Positions 8,341 to 18,313 of a stretch of DNA of 64,000 nucleotides are shown in pieces (position 1 is the stretch's first letter; each line of letters begins with the position of its first letter). The stretch spans positions 62,001 to 126,000 of the forward strand of contig NZ_JABASU010000002.1 in NCBI RefSeq assembly GCF_016107555.1. The letters are read 5' to 3'. Made by a program: the position numbers and the translations under genes. This stretch comes from Psychrobacter celer. GTDB taxonomy: Bacteria; Pseudomonadota; Gammaproteobacteria; Pseudomonadales; Moraxellaceae. Below the pieces are notes generated by a model. It made no database searches, was not told the origin of the DNA, and worked only from the letters and a program-made list of their open reading frames with translations.

Positions 8341-9960
8341 CTATAATAACCAATCAATCGGCAACCAAGACATGATGGTCAGCCAGACATGGTCGCTCAT
8401 GTCGACTCGCGGCTCTGAGTCGTACACTACCTTTTCGCCGTTTTCCATGGTGTGCCACTGCAGGCGACCGTTCTCTAGCAGCTTTACCTCATAAGCTTGA
8501 TTGAGCAAGTCATCACTGAGCGCGCCATGCAGCTGTCTTGCCAGCTCGTCGTCGTTGATGATCACGCCCATCTCGGTATTGATATTGGCAGAGCGTGGGT
8601 CGACGTTATATGAGCCGATAAACACTTGATAGTCATCAACGGCAAAGGTTTTGGCATGGAGACTGGTTGAGGATTGGCTGCGGGCTTTCCATAGCTTGTT
8701 TTCACGCTTTTCTTCACCAGCGGTGGATTTGAGCTCATAGATTTTTACGCCTGAGCGCAGCAGCGCTGGCCGCCACTGGCTGTAGCCTGAGTGCACAGCG
8801 GTGACATCCGTTGCGTCAAAAGAGTTGGTCAAGATTTTGATATCGACACCAGCATTGGCCAGCTGTACTAAGGTGTTGACGCCGTCTTTGGTCGGGACAA
8901 AATAAGATGAGATGATGGTCAGTTTTTTGGCCGGGCTGCCAAGCAGGGTACGCAGTTGATGCACCAAATTGGTATCGGCAGGGACGGCCTTGCTCAGCTT
9001 GCCGACATCATCACTCAAAAACTGCATGTCTGTCCAACGAAACGGCACCCGCTTGCTCACTAAGTCCTCATCTATGGTCGACTCTTCAATCGCTGCTTTA
9101 TAGACGGTCAAGCTGCTATTGGCATGGTGTTTTTCATCTTGACCAATCTTGTCTAGCGCTGCCAAAAAATCAGTGGCTGCGCCATCGCCAAGGGTCGCGA
9201 GCGTCTCGATGTCAAACGACAGCGGCGACGACCAATAGCTGGCAAAACTATTATCAATATCGGCCACGACTTTGCCGATGAGCAAGACGTCCAGATCAGC
9301 AAACTGGCTATTTTGATCGTTACTTAGGTATTCATTGCCGATATTACGTCCACCGATGATGGTAATCTGCTTGTCAAAGGTCATACTCTTATTGTGCATG
9401 CGCCGATTGATTCTAGGCAGGCCTGTGACGTAGTTTAGGGTTTGAAACTTACGGTGCATCAAGGGGTTGATGATGCGTACCGCGATATTTGGATGACTGG
9501 CAAAGCGCAATAAATGCTGATCAAGTTCAGCATTATTATTAAAATCATCGAGTAGCAAGCGCACGATTACCCCGCGCTCAGCCGCTTCCCATAAGTCTTT
9601 GAGCATTAGCTGGCCGGCTTGGTCATTGTGCCAGATATAATACTGGGCATCGATGTTGCGGGTGGCCATACCCGTCAAGATGCTGCGAGAGGCAAAGGCA
9701 TTGGCTCCAGTGACAATCGGGTGATAGCCTGATAAGTCTGGGTGGATATCGTTTTGTTCGCTGATGGCGGCGACCAAATCTGTTTGCTCAGAGGGTTTGC
9801 TGTTTTTTGCTTGATACAGTGCATGGATGCGTGCAGACAGCGCTTGACTCTCGGGCAGGTGCGGCTGCTTGGGTAGGCTCTGACAGGCACTCAGTCCCAA
9901 TGTCAGTCCGAGGGTTAGGCTCAGTGAGAAGTTGGCTGGATCTATACTAAACATCGACAT
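8341..9960 (-). CDS. Phospholipase D-like lipoprotein (cardiolipin synthase-like)
   Basis: A 539-residue protein with two phospholipase D catalytic motifs: HNKSMTFD (HxKx4D) near residue 190 and HAKTFAVDD near residue 435, each followed by a GG(R)N or GSYN-type stretch. The N-terminus is hydrophobic and ends in LSAC, a lipobox, so it is probably a lipoprotein facing the periplasm. Family members are transphosphatidylases of the cardiolipin synthase C type or phospholipases. No partner is adjacent, so phospholipid remodelling is inferred from the motifs only. Start is ATG; another Met two codons on is possible. Confidence 0.85.
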   Translation of the reverse strand: MSMFSIDPANFSLSLTLGLTLGLSACQSLPKQPHLPESQALSARIHALYQAKNSKPSEQTDLVAAISEQNDIHPDLSGYHPIVTGANAFASRSILTGMATRNIDAQYYIWHNDQAGQLMLKDLWEAAERGVIVRLLLDDFNNNAELDQHLLRFASHPNIAVRIINPLMHRKFQTLNYVTGLPRINRRMHNKSMTFDKQITIIGGRNIGNEYLSNDQNSQFADLDVLLIGKVVADIDNSFASYWSSPLSFDIETLATLGDGAATDFLAALDKIGQDEKHHANSSLTVYKAAIEESTIDEDLVSKRVPFRWTDMQFLSDDVGKLSKAVPADTNLVHQLRTLLGSPAKKLTIISSYFVPTKDGVNTLVQLANAGVDIKILTNSFDATDVTAVHSGYSQWRPALLRSGVKIYELKSTAGEEKRENKLWKARSQSSTSLHAKTFAVDDYQVFIGSYNVDPRSANINTEMGVIINDDELARQLHGALSDDLLNQAYEVKLLENGRLQWHTMENGEKVVYDSEPRVDMSDHVWLTIMSWLPIDWLL

Positions 9961-10407
9961 GACGGATTTACCTTAATGAGCCTGTATTTACGGATTAATT
10001 CGTTTGCTGGGTGTGGTCGGACAGCGACCTTATCGTTACGCTGTCTATGACCACAAAAAATAGAGGTTTTGAAATAATAGCATTGATTAGCAAATCGATA
10101 ATAGTACTGCGTCAGGTAAAATCTGAGACTAACTCGAAATCGACGCTAAGCTTAGCAGTTGTTGCTATATCTGCCTATTATAAATACGTTATTTTTGTTA
10201 AATGGCTCAGCGTATTGCAGCGTCTCTCCCAAAGTAATAATGGGTCTGGTACGCGCTCGCGTGCCGCTGGGCTGAGTATGCAAAAATACGATTTAGCTGG
10301 CCTTTGAAACCAGATGTGTGGAATAAGTTGACATGCTATGATAAGGCGGATGGGTAAGATCGACAAAGATATGCCGTCATTTTACCAATCACCCCTTATC
10401 AATTTAA

Positions 10408-10461
10408 GGCGTGCCCTCATCAGCCCGTGTAGGTGATAATCGACTGAGTGGAGGACACGCC
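10408..10461. repeat. Short inverted repeat with GAGGACACGCC ends (family B, short form)
   Basis: GGCGTGCCCTC at 10408-10418 pairs with GAGGACACGCC at 10451-10461, with one mismatch, in the 530-bp gap before metZ. The same GAGGACACGCC(CTAG) end recurs at 19.2-19.4 kb and twice at 22.35-22.45 kb. The rest of the gap (9961-10407) shows no gene I can support; a 98-codon frame in it has no recognisable features. Confidence 0.55.
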
Positions 10462-10490
10462 ACAGTACTCACCAAGGCAATGGAAGATAT

Positions 10491-11780
10491 ATGAGTCAGT
10501 CGCACACGCAGAATGATAAAAACTTAAATACACTGGATCCAAACTGGCGCAGCGATGCGCTCGATTTAGGCCTTGATTATGGTATGCAAACCATCGCGGT
10601 ACGAGCTGGGCACCATCGCACCGATGAAGGCGAGCATTCAGAGGCTATTTTTACCACCAGCTCTTATGTTTATGCGTCGGCCGCCGATGCTGCTGCGCAC
10701 TTTAACGGTAGCAAAACAGGTAACGTGTACTCACGTCATACCAATCCTAGCGTGCGTACTTTTGAGCGGCGTTTGGCTGCGCTTGAGAATGGCGAGCGCG
10801 CGGTAGCTACCGCTTCAGGCATGGGCGCGATTTTGACCATGTGTTTGGCCTACCTAAAAGCAGGCGACCATCTGCTGGCGGCCAATCAGCTATTTGGCTC
10901 ATCGATTGGGCTGTTTAATAATTACATGACAAAGTTTGGGGTCGAGGTCAGCTATGTCGATTGCTTCGATAATGACGCGTGGGCAAAAGCGGTGCAGCCA
11001 AACACCAAAGTGATATATTGCGAAAGCCCAAGTAATCCACTCGCGCAAATTTGTGATATTGGCTATCTAAGCGAGCTGTGTAAAGCCAATGGTATATTAC
11101 TTGTCGTTGATAATTGCTTTGCGACCCCGGCGCTGCAGCGGCCATTAGATTTGGGCGCGGATGTGGTGATTCACTCGGCGACCAAATATCTAGACGGTCA
11201 GGGCCGCGTGTTGGGCGGCGCGCTGGTCGGTAGTGATAAGCTGATGCAAGATGCCTTTACCGTGGTGCGCTCAGGCGGTATCAGTATGAGCCCGTTTAAC
11301 GCGTGGGTCTTTACCAAAGGGCTTGAGACACTAAAGCTGCGTATGCAGGCGCACTGCCAAAACGCCAATCAAGTGGCAGAGTTTTTGGCTCATCATCCCA
11401 ATGTCAGTACCGTGCATTTTTCAGGCTTAAGCGATCATCCCGCCCACGCGCTTGCCACGCAGCAACATCATATGCAAGGTGGCTACGGCGCTATCATGGG
11501 GTTTGAGGTGAAGCCGCAAGCCCTCTCTGATGGTGGTGTCAGGGATGCAAAAGCAGCTGCTTGGCATGTAATAGACGCCACCCAAATGCTCTCTATCACC
11601 AATAATCTGGGCGATGCCAAAACCACCATCACTCATCCTGCCACCACCACCCATTTTCGCCTGAGCGCTGAGGCGCGTGCAGAAGCGGGTGTCAAAGACA
11701 GTCTCATTCGTTTGTCGGTTGGGTTGGAGGACGTGGCAGATATCATCAAAGATTTGGCGCGCGGCTTAGACAGTTTGTAA
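10491..11780 (+). CDS. metZ: O-succinylhomoserine sulfhydrylase MetZ
   Basis: PLP enzyme of the Cys/Met metabolism family that makes homocysteine directly from O-succinylhomoserine (or an acetyl analogue) and sulfide, for methionine synthesis. Residues YSRHTNPSV bind cofactor phosphate, and SATKYLDGQGR contains the PLP lysine (Lys232). LGDAKTTITHPATTTH and SVGLEDVADI are the C-terminal family stretches. At 429 residues it has a slightly long N-terminus compared with the usual ~400. It is a single gene. MetZ and the related O-acetylhomoserine sulfhydrylase cannot be fully separated by eye. Confidence 0.88.
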   Translation: MSQSHTQNDKNLNTLDPNWRSDALDLGLDYGMQTIAVRAGHHRTDEGEHSEAIFTTSSYVYASAADAAAHFNGSKTGNVYSRHTNPSVRTFERRLAALENGERAVATASGMGAILTMCLAYLKAGDHLLAANQLFGSSIGLFNNYMTKFGVEVSYVDCFDNDAWAKAVQPNTKVIYCESPSNPLAQICDIGYLSELCKANGILLVVDNCFATPALQRPLDLGADVVIHSATKYLDGQGRVLGGALVGSDKLMQDAFTVVRSGGISMSPFNAWVFTKGLETLKLRMQAHCQNANQVAEFLAHHPNVSTVHFSGLSDHPAHALATQQHHMQGGYGAIMGFEVKPQALSDGGVRDAKAAAWHVIDATQMLSITNNLGDAKTTITHPATTTHFRLSAEARAEAGVKDSLIRLSVGLEDVADIIKDLARGLDSL

Positions 11781-11874
11781 AGATAACGGTATAATCACCG
11801 TCAACGCATAAACGTGACGTGATGAAAACCGACGCATTACGTTACGTATTTCCATAAAATACCAAGAGGCGATT

Positions 11875-12204
11875 ATGAATATTCAAGCATTGATGCAACA
11901 AGCACAAACGATGCAAAAGAAAGTCGAAGCAAACGTTGAAAACGCCAAAAAAGAGCTGGCTAACAAAGAAGTACAAGCAGAAGCGGGCAGTGGTCTGGTC
12001 AAAGTCACCATGACTGGTCGTCACGTGGTCAAGCGTTTGACCATCGATCCTAGCTTATTAGAAGACGAGCCAGATATGATCGAAGACCTCATCGCTGCTG
12101 CGATCAATGATGCAGTACGTCAAGCCGACGAGCTATATGAGCAAACCATGGCGAGCGCGACCTCAGGCATGGGTCTGCCACCAGGTATGCAAGGCTTGTT
12201 TTAA
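11875..12204 (+). CDS. ybaB: YbaB/EbfC family nucleoid-associated protein
   Basis: A 109-residue protein with the family's shape: helical N-terminus ([16 protein letters not shown]), central strands ([21 protein letters not shown]) and a C-terminal helix with [11 protein letters not shown], ending in a Gly/Met-rich [12 protein letters not shown] tail. Family members form tweezer-like dimers that bind DNA without strong sequence preference. It lies just upstream of recR, the widespread ybaB-recR arrangement linked to DNA repair. An AAGAGGCG ribosome binding site precedes the ATG. Confidence 0.93.
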   Translation: MNIQALMQQAQTMQKKVEANVENAKKELANKEVQAEAGSGLVKVTMTGRHVVKRLTIDPSLLEDEPDMIEDLIAAAINDAVRQADELYEQTMASATSGMGLPPGMQGLF

Positions 12205-12304
12205 ACAGCTCAAGGGCAGGCTAAGCAAAGCAAGTATCTGGCATGGTTTTAAAAAAACATGTGAAATATAAAGCCTTTAGCCGCCAAAAACAGCACGCTG
12301 AACA

Positions 12305-12346
12305 TAAAAATGGGGTTGTTATCGACACGATACGACCCCATTTTTA
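12305..12346 (+). terminator. Strong hairpin between ybaB and recR
   Basis: TAAAAATGGGGTTGTTATCG and CGATACGACCCCATTTTTA form a nearly complete stem around a 3-nt loop, followed by the T run contained in the right arm. It should reduce read-through from ybaB into recR, and it argues against the upstream recR start at 12243. Confidence 0.75.
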
Positions 12347-12386
12347 TAGCTACGATTTATACATGAAGTTAAAAAAGGAAGACACT

Positions 12387-12980
12387 TTGCTGACAGCCAA
12401 ATTTGATCAGCTGGTCAAACAGCTGCGTATCTTGCCAGGCGTGGGACAAAAAAGCGCCCAGCGTATGGCGCTCCATTTGCTGACCAAAAAACGCCCGCAA
12501 GGCATGGCGCTCGCGCAAGCGCTGGATGAGGCAATGCGAGATATCGTTGAGTGCCAGCGCTGCCATAGCTTCAGTGATGAGGCGATTTGTCCATTATGCC
12601 AAGATCCGAGGCGTGATGATGGGCTGTTATGTGTGGTCGAAACCGCCGCCGATGTGATGGCGATAGAGCAAACGGCAGGTTACCGTGGTCGTTATTTCGT
12701 CTTAGGTGGTCATCTGTCACCACTAGACGGCATCAGTGCTGATGATTTAAACATCGATCAGCTGGTGTGGCGAGTCAAACAGGAGCCAGTGGCGGAGCTG
12801 ATACTGGCGACAGGTACCACGGTCGAAGGCCAGACTACCGCGCACTTTATCAGTGAAGCGGTCAATCGTCATGTCAGTAAAATTACCCGTTTGGCACAAG
12901 GCGTACCGATGGGCGGCGAGCTTGAGTACCTAGATAGTATGACCCTTGGACAAGCCATGCAAAATCGCTCGTTTTTATAG
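12387..12980 (+). CDS. recR: Recombination protein RecR
   Basis: RecR works with RecF and RecO to load RecA at gaps. [20 protein letters not shown] is the helix-hairpin-helix DNA-binding part; [16 protein letters not shown] is the four-Cys zinc finger; [13 protein letters not shown] to [17 protein letters not shown] is the Toprim domain. I chose a TTG start at 12387 because AAGGAAG lies five bases upstream and it gives 197 residues, close to the usual ~198. ATG at 12363 would add eight residues, and starts before that would cross the terminator hairpin. Confidence 0.92.
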   Translation: MLTAKFDQLVKQLRILPGVGQKSAQRMALHLLTKKRPQGMALAQALDEAMRDIVECQRCHSFSDEAICPLCQDPRRDDGLLCVVETAADVMAIEQTAGYRGRYFVLGGHLSPLDGISADDLNIDQLVWRVKQEPVAELILATGTTVEGQTTAHFISEAVNRHVSKITRLAQGVPMGGELEYLDSMTLGQAMQNRSFL

Positions 12981-13128
12981 TATTTTCTATATCAATTTCA
13001 TAAATTCTCTATAAAAGCCAAGTCTTGTCCATTTTATTTTGTGATATTGTTATAATGGTTTTGATATTTACTTTTATTAAGGCGCGGTTTAGCGTTTTAT
13101 TTTCTTCTATTTCTGCAGGTATCTGCCC

Positions 13129-14442
13129 GTGTCCAACCATATCTCAACCGCTGTTACTCCATCCAATCATTCAGAGCCTGCGGCCACCGCTGACGAGCCG
13201 GCGACGCCAGTCAATACCGGTGCAGGGTCAGTAGACCTGCCGCCTGAGCCTGACATCGATGCTTTATTAGATATCGCTGAAGACGCCGATGTGACATGGG
13301 TACGTGAGCAAGAGGGTTTGGCTGACGTGATAGAGGCGTTGGCGACGTGCGGGCGCGTGGCGTTAGATACCGAGTTTATCAAGCGTGATACCTACTATCC
13401 GCGTTTGGCTTTGGTGCAGCTCAACACAGGCGATCATATCTATCTATTAGACGCACCGCGACTACAATTGGACGATTTTTGGCAAGCCTTGACAGAGGTA
13501 GATGTAGCGATTTGGCATGCTTGCGGCGAAGATTTGGGTATTTTTTATCTGTTGTCTGGCTGTCCGCCTCTCACCAATATCTTTGATACGCAAATTGCGC
13601 TGTCTTATTTGACGGGTCAACTACAAATGGGTTATCAGCAAGCGCTTGATGACCAGTTAGACATGCATATCGATAAAGAACAAAGCCAGTCTGACTGGCT
13701 ACAGCGTCCGCTATCAGATGAGCAAGAGCAGTATGCGATTGATGACGTGCGGTTTTTGCCTGCGCTTTATTTAAGTCTTGAATACGAGCTAAAAAAGCAA
13801 GGTCTCTTTGACTATGTGTGGGAGGATTGTCAGCTATATGCCCGTGATCTCTATGACACGCAGCACATGGCCGATGATGAGATGTATCTTACGATGGCGG
13901 ATTATCGTTATACCTCTGAGCAGATGGCGATACTGCAAGCAGTGGCGACATGGCGTGAGGAGCTGGCACGGGCGACCAATCAGCCACGTACCTTTGTCAT
14001 AAAAAAACAAGCGGTACGTGAAATTGTCACCGAAAAACCCAGCAGCATGCGCGAGCTTGCGCACAAAACCACCATGCACCGCAGCATGCTACGCCTCTAT
14101 GGTGAGGAGTTGCTCAAAGTGATTAAGGATGCCAAAAACCTGCATCCTGCTGAGCATCCTGCCTGTTTGCTACCACCATATCGCTCCAAAAACAAAGTCC
14201 TATCAAAAGCGGTGCAGCAAGCGATCGAGGCGCACGCAGAAAAAATCGGTGTGCCTGCCAATGTCTTGATGCGCAAAAAATGGCTGGCGCAGCTCTATGA
14301 AATCATTGCCTTTGATAAAGACCTAACCGAGCTGCCAGAAGGGCTGCAAGGCTGGCGTCATAAATGGGTGATACAAACCTTGATACCGGTGATTAAAGGG
14401 CATAAAACCGAGCTACAGCAAGGGATGGGTATAAAAGCTTAA
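13129..14442 (+). CDS. rnd: Ribonuclease D
   Basis: 3'-5' exoribonuclease that trims tRNA and other small RNA 3' ends. The DEDD motifs are visible: ALDTEFIKRDTYYP (Exo I), WHACGEDLGI (Exo II) and YAIDDVRFL (Exo III, DEDDy type with Tyr). Two HRDC-type helical regions follow in the C-terminal half. At 437 residues it is longer than E. coli RNase D (375); the excess is an N-terminal low-complexity segment rich in Pro, Ala and Asp. The start used is GTG. Starting later, near VTWVREQEGL, would remove this segment but has no better ribosome site in view. Confidence 0.9.
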   Translation: MSNHISTAVTPSNHSEPAATADEPATPVNTGAGSVDLPPEPDIDALLDIAEDADVTWVREQEGLADVIEALATCGRVALDTEFIKRDTYYPRLALVQLNTGDHIYLLDAPRLQLDDFWQALTEVDVAIWHACGEDLGIFYLLSGCPPLTNIFDTQIALSYLTGQLQMGYQQALDDQLDMHIDKEQSQSDWLQRPLSDEQEQYAIDDVRFLPALYLSLEYELKKQGLFDYVWEDCQLYARDLYDTQHMADDEMYLTMADYRYTSEQMAILQAVATWREELARATNQPRTFVIKKQAVREIVTEKPSSMRELAHKTTMHRSMLRLYGEELLKVIKDAKNLHPAEHPACLLPPYRSKNKVLSKAVQQAIEAHAEKIGVPANVLMRKKWLAQLYEIIAFDKDLTELPEGLQGWRHKWVIQTLIPVIKGHKTELQQGMGIKA

Positions 14443-14497
14443 GACAGTCTCATCCATGAGGTTTGGTTGGGCTTAGTGTTTTTAATGTCGAGCATTT

Positions 14498-15172
14498 TTA
14501 GCGTTTAAACTGTCCATGTCGTAAAAAATATTGGGTCTGCTCGGCGACCGCTTTGTCGACCAGCATTCCTGTGTGCGAGACTGGTAGGACTATGTGGTCA
14601 GTTGCGGCCGCTATTTTAGTTTCTTCTATATATACTGTGCCATCGTGTAGTAGATGTTCTGCTGATGGCATGTTGTCTGTCTGACGCAGTTTGCGATTAT
14701 GATACTGTAAAAACAACTGCCCTAAGCCATAAGGACGATTACCCGCAATCACGCCTAAGGTAATATGCTCCGGTAAGGGCGCGACCGTGCCATCTAGCGC
14801 ATCGACGTACGAGCGTCCTACTACCGCTGGGGTCAAGCGCCAAATATAGTCAGCACAAACACTACCCACATGCGGCGTGCCAAGTGTCACGCAGCGTCCA
14901 ATTTGCCACTTGGGATACTGAGTGACGAAATCACGAATAATCAAACCGCCCAGACTGTGACCGACCAAATCGATTGGCTGGTCAGGATGGTGGTTTTCTT
15001 CTAGCCAGCGATTGAGCCGTGCGCTATTGGTTTTGATGCCATCACGCAGACTACGATAGCCAAATTGATGGGTGTCAAATCCTGCGGCTTGCAAGCGTTT
15101 GGCCAATGGCCGCATGATCCAAGCGGTTTGATGCAGACCATGGATGAGAATGACGCGGTTTTTTTGGTGCAT
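14498..15172 (-). CDS. Alpha/beta hydrolase, small triacylglycerol lipase-like
   Basis: A 224-residue protein with VILIHGLHQTAWIM (oxyanion strand), VGHSLGGLI (nucleophile elbow) and LGTPHVGS, a set typical of small lipases and PGAP1-like esterases. A C-terminal HTGML could provide the catalytic His. No signal peptide is apparent. I prefer ATG at 15172 because GGAAG lies five bases before it; ATG at 15184 would add four residues. It lies downstream of gcvP on the same strand but beyond that gene's terminator. The substrate is unknown. Confidence 0.78.
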   Translation of the reverse strand: MHQKNRVILIHGLHQTAWIMRPLAKRLQAAGFDTHQFGYRSLRDGIKTNSARLNRWLEENHHPDQPIDLVGHSLGGLIIRDFVTQYPKWQIGRCVTLGTPHVGSVCADYIWRLTPAVVGRSYVDALDGTVAPLPEHITLGVIAGNRPYGLGQLFLQYHNRKLRQTDNMPSAEHLLHDGTVYIEETKIAAATDHIVLPVSHTGMLVDKAVAEQTQYFLRHGQFKR

Positions 15173-15261
15173 GCTGACTTCCATTAAAAATAATATCCAT
15201 TAAAAACGTACGGTTAACAACTTGATGATATGAATAGTATAGCTCTAAATATCTCAAACCA

Positions 15262-15299
15262 AATAAAAACCTCCAAATCAGCTACTGACTTGGAGGTTT
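15262..15299 (-). terminator. Rho-independent terminator of gcvP
   Basis: AAACCTCCAA and TTGGAGGTTT pair around an inner TCAG/CTGA stem. Read on the minus strand it ends in a T-rich run, about 50 bases past the gcvP stop. Confidence 0.85.
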
Positions 15300-15345
15300 A
15301 TTGTTATAGCCATTATTTATTCGTTTTTAAAACTGTATTTTAACA

Positions 15346-18243
15346 CTACATATAGTTTTCGATGCTTGGGCAAGAGCACATAAGGTTCTTATCACCATAG
15401 GCATCATCGACACGTGCCACACTTGGCCAAAACTTATGAGCGCGGATGTACGGCAGTGGGAATGCAGCGGTATCACGGCTATATGGATGCGACCATTCTT
15501 CACTGGTAATCATCGCCGCGGTGTGCGGCGCATTGACCAATGGATTGTCTTCTAATGTCCAACCATCTTCGCCAGCTTTGGCCTTCATAGCCTCAGCTTT
15601 GATAGATTTAAGTGCACTGATGAAGCGGTCCAATTCCTCGACAGACTCAGACTCAGTTGGCTCAATCATCAACGTACCCGCAACTGGGAAACTCATGGTT
15701 GGTGAATGGAAACCATAATCCATCAAGCGCTTGGCGATATCGCTCTCAGTGATGCCAGTTTCTTCCTTCAATGGGCGAATATCGATGATACACTCGTGCG
15801 CAACGCGGCCGTTTTTGCCCGTATAAAGAACAGGGTAGTGGTCTTGTAGCTGAGTGGCGACATAGTTGGCATTTAAGAGCGCAAGCTCCGTGGCTTTTAG
15901 CAGACCATCGCGGCCCATCATGGTGATATACATCCAAGAGATGGGTAAGATACTCGCTGAGCCATAAGGCGCTGCCGATACCGCTGAGCAGTCTTTTTGC
16001 GCGTTGTGTACAGGGCTTAGCGTATGGTTGGCCATAAAGGGGGCCAAGTGCGCCTTCATGCCGATAGGGCCCATGCCAGGACCGCCGCCGCCATGCGGGA
16101 TACAGAAGGTTTTATGCAAGTTCATATGTAGTACGTCAGCACCGACATCAGCAGGCTGCATCATGCCGACCTGTGCGTTCATGTTAGCGCCATCCATATA
16201 GACCTGACCGCCATGCTTATGAATCAAGTCACAGATATGACGAATGCCTTCTTCAAACACCCCGTGCGTCGATGGATAAGTAATCATCAACGCACCTAGG
16301 CTTGCGCTATGCTCTTCACATTTTGCCGTCAAGTCCTCGATGTCTACGTTACCGTTTTCGTCAGTTTTGACGACGACGACTTTCATGCCCATCATCATGG
16401 CCGTTGCAGGGTTGGTGCCGTGCGCCGACTGCGGGATCAGGCACACATCACGCTCTGTTTCGCCCAATGATTCATGATAGCGGCGAATGGCAAGTAGGCC
16501 TGCGTATTCACCAGAAGCGCCTGAGTTTGGTTGCATCGATACATCGTCAAAGCCGGTGATGGCTTTTAGCTGATCTTGTAAGCTATCGATCATGGCGATA
16601 TAGCCGGTGACTTGGCTGCGCGGCGCAAAGGGGTGCACGTTGGCAAATTCAGGCCAAGTAATCGGTAGCATCTCACTGGTGGCGTTTAGCTTCATGGTAC
16701 AGCTACCAAGTGAAATCATACTGCGGTTCATCGCCAAATCTTTGTCTTCTAGCGACTTTAGGTAGCGCAGCATTTCATGCTCGGTGTGGTGTGAGTTAAA
16801 CACCGGATGGGTCAGGATGTCATCGGTACGCAAGTGCGCGCTATCGAGTGACACGCGAGCTTCTGCTGGCAAGTCATGCGCTTTACTGACAAACAACTGC
16901 GTTAGCGCCTTAAAGTCTTGCGCGTCGCTGGTTTCACTAAAGGCCACGCTCAGCTTGGTCGTACCTAGACGCCATAAGTTGTAGCCGATGTTTTCTGCGT
17001 TTTTAAAGATTTGGGTGGCCAGATTTTCTGAACCGCAATCGATGACCACGGTGTCAAAGAACTGCTCATGCACCACGGTTAGCTTGCTGTCAGCAGCGGA
17101 TTTGATCACATCAGCAAAGGCAGTTGCAAATGCATGGATGCGAGTGGCGATACGTTTGACGCCGCCTGGACCATGATAAACCGCGTACATACCTGCAAGG
17201 TTGGCGAGCAATACTTGTGAGGTACAGATGTTTGAGTTGGCTTTTTCGCGGCGGATATGCTGCTCACGTGTCTGCAGTGCCATACGTAGCGCGGTATTGC
17301 CTTGCGAATCTTTTGACACACCAATGATACGGCCAGGTGCTGAGCGCTTGGCTTTGTCAGAGAAAGCAAAATAGGCGGCGTGTGGACCACCAAAGCCCAT
17401 TGGAATACCAAAGCGCTGGGTGCTACCAAGTGCCACATCTGCGCCCATATCGGCTGGTGACTTTAACAACACCAAGCTCATGATGTCGCTGACGACGCTG
17501 ACGTAGGTTTTGTTTTTCTTGACCGCGGCGATGACGTCGGTTAAGTCTTTTACATCGCCCTCAACACCGACGTATTGGAAAATCGCGCCAAAGTAGTCGC
17601 CTGATTTGGCGGTTTCAAAATCACCGACGACGACTTCCCAACCGAAGTACTTGGCACGAGTATTGATGACATCTAGGGTCTGCGGATAGATGCGCTCATC
17701 CACAAAAAACTGGTTTGATTTGCTTTTGCTCACGCGCTTTGACATCGCCATCGCTTCTGCCGCAGCCGTTGCTTCATCAAGTAGTGACGCGCCTGCCATC
17801 TCCAACCCTGTCAAGTCGATACATACTTGCTGGAAGTTAAGCAATGCTTCTAGGCGACCTTGAGCGATTTCTGCTTGATAAGGCGTATAAGCGGTGTACC
17901 AGCCTGGGTTTTCTAGCACGTTACGCTGAATGACTGCAGGCATACGTACTGGCGAGTAGCCTTGACCAATGTAGCTTTTGTTTACCGTGATGTCGTCTGC
18001 CATGGTGCGTAGCTTGGCAAGTGCAGCATGCTCACTCATCGCGACTGGTAGATCAAGCGCTTTGTGCAAGCGCACAGGCTCAGGCACGGTATCGTTGATA
18101 AAGCTTGCCATATCTTGATAACCAACGGCGCTGAGCAAGTCAGCTTGTTTGGCATCGTTTGAGCCTAAATGACGATAGACAAATTCAGCTTCGTTAAATA
18201 ATCCTTGGAAGGTATCAAACGTTGGGTTTTGAGAGATAGTCAT
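15346..18243 (-). CDS. gcvP: Glycine dehydrogenase (decarboxylating), P protein
   Basis: The 965-residue full-length P protein of the glycine cleavage complex. It decarboxylates glycine with PLP and hands the aminomethyl group to lipoyl-GcvH. The N-terminal half opens with FVYRHLGSN and GQGYSPVRMPAVIQRNVLENPGW-type family sequence; the PLP lysine lies in HMNLHKTFCIPHGGGGPG in the second half; SLGSCTMKLNA and PNSGASGEYAGL are also present. It is the homodimeric (undivided) form. It follows the nitroreductase by 70 bp on the same strand and ends at a strong terminator. Confidence 0.97.
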   Translation of the reverse strand: MTISQNPTFDTFQGLFNEAEFVYRHLGSNDAKQADLLSAVGYQDMASFINDTVPEPVRLHKALDLPVAMSEHAALAKLRTMADDITVNKSYIGQGYSPVRMPAVIQRNVLENPGWYTAYTPYQAEIAQGRLEALLNFQQVCIDLTGLEMAGASLLDEATAAAEAMAMSKRVSKSKSNQFFVDERIYPQTLDVINTRAKYFGWEVVVGDFETAKSGDYFGAIFQYVGVEGDVKDLTDVIAAVKKNKTYVSVVSDIMSLVLLKSPADMGADVALGSTQRFGIPMGFGGPHAAYFAFSDKAKRSAPGRIIGVSKDSQGNTALRMALQTREQHIRREKANSNICTSQVLLANLAGMYAVYHGPGGVKRIATRIHAFATAFADVIKSAADSKLTVVHEQFFDTVVIDCGSENLATQIFKNAENIGYNLWRLGTTKLSVAFSETSDAQDFKALTQLFVSKAHDLPAEARVSLDSAHLRTDDILTHPVFNSHHTEHEMLRYLKSLEDKDLAMNRSMISLGSCTMKLNATSEMLPITWPEFANVHPFAPRSQVTGYIAMIDSLQDQLKAITGFDDVSMQPNSGASGEYAGLLAIRRYHESLGETERDVCLIPQSAHGTNPATAMMMGMKVVVVKTDENGNVDIEDLTAKCEEHSASLGALMITYPSTHGVFEEGIRHICDLIHKHGGQVYMDGANMNAQVGMMQPADVGADVLHMNLHKTFCIPHGGGGPGMGPIGMKAHLAPFMANHTLSPVHNAQKDCSAVSAAPYGSASILPISWMYITMMGRDGLLKATELALLNANYVATQLQDHYPVLYTGKNGRVAHECIIDIRPLKEETGITESDIAKRLMDYGFHSPTMSFPVAGTLMIEPTESESVEELDRFISALKSIKAEAMKAKAGEDGWTLEDNPLVNAPHTAAMITSEEWSHPYSRDTAAFPLPYIRAHKFWPSVARVDDAYGDKNLMCSCPSIENYM

Positions 18244-18313
18244 GACATTCCTTGGTTAAGGGAGTGGTAAAGGAGATGGCTAAAATAACGGATATTAATA
18301 ACTAATGACGGGT

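Noticed and set aside
10011..10307. 98-codon frame before metZ
   Set aside because: No family features, no ribosome site, and it lies in a repeat-bearing gap.
12243..12386. Longer recR starting at 12243
   Set aside because: The extra 48 residues run through a strong terminator hairpin, do not resemble RecR, and have no good ribosome site.
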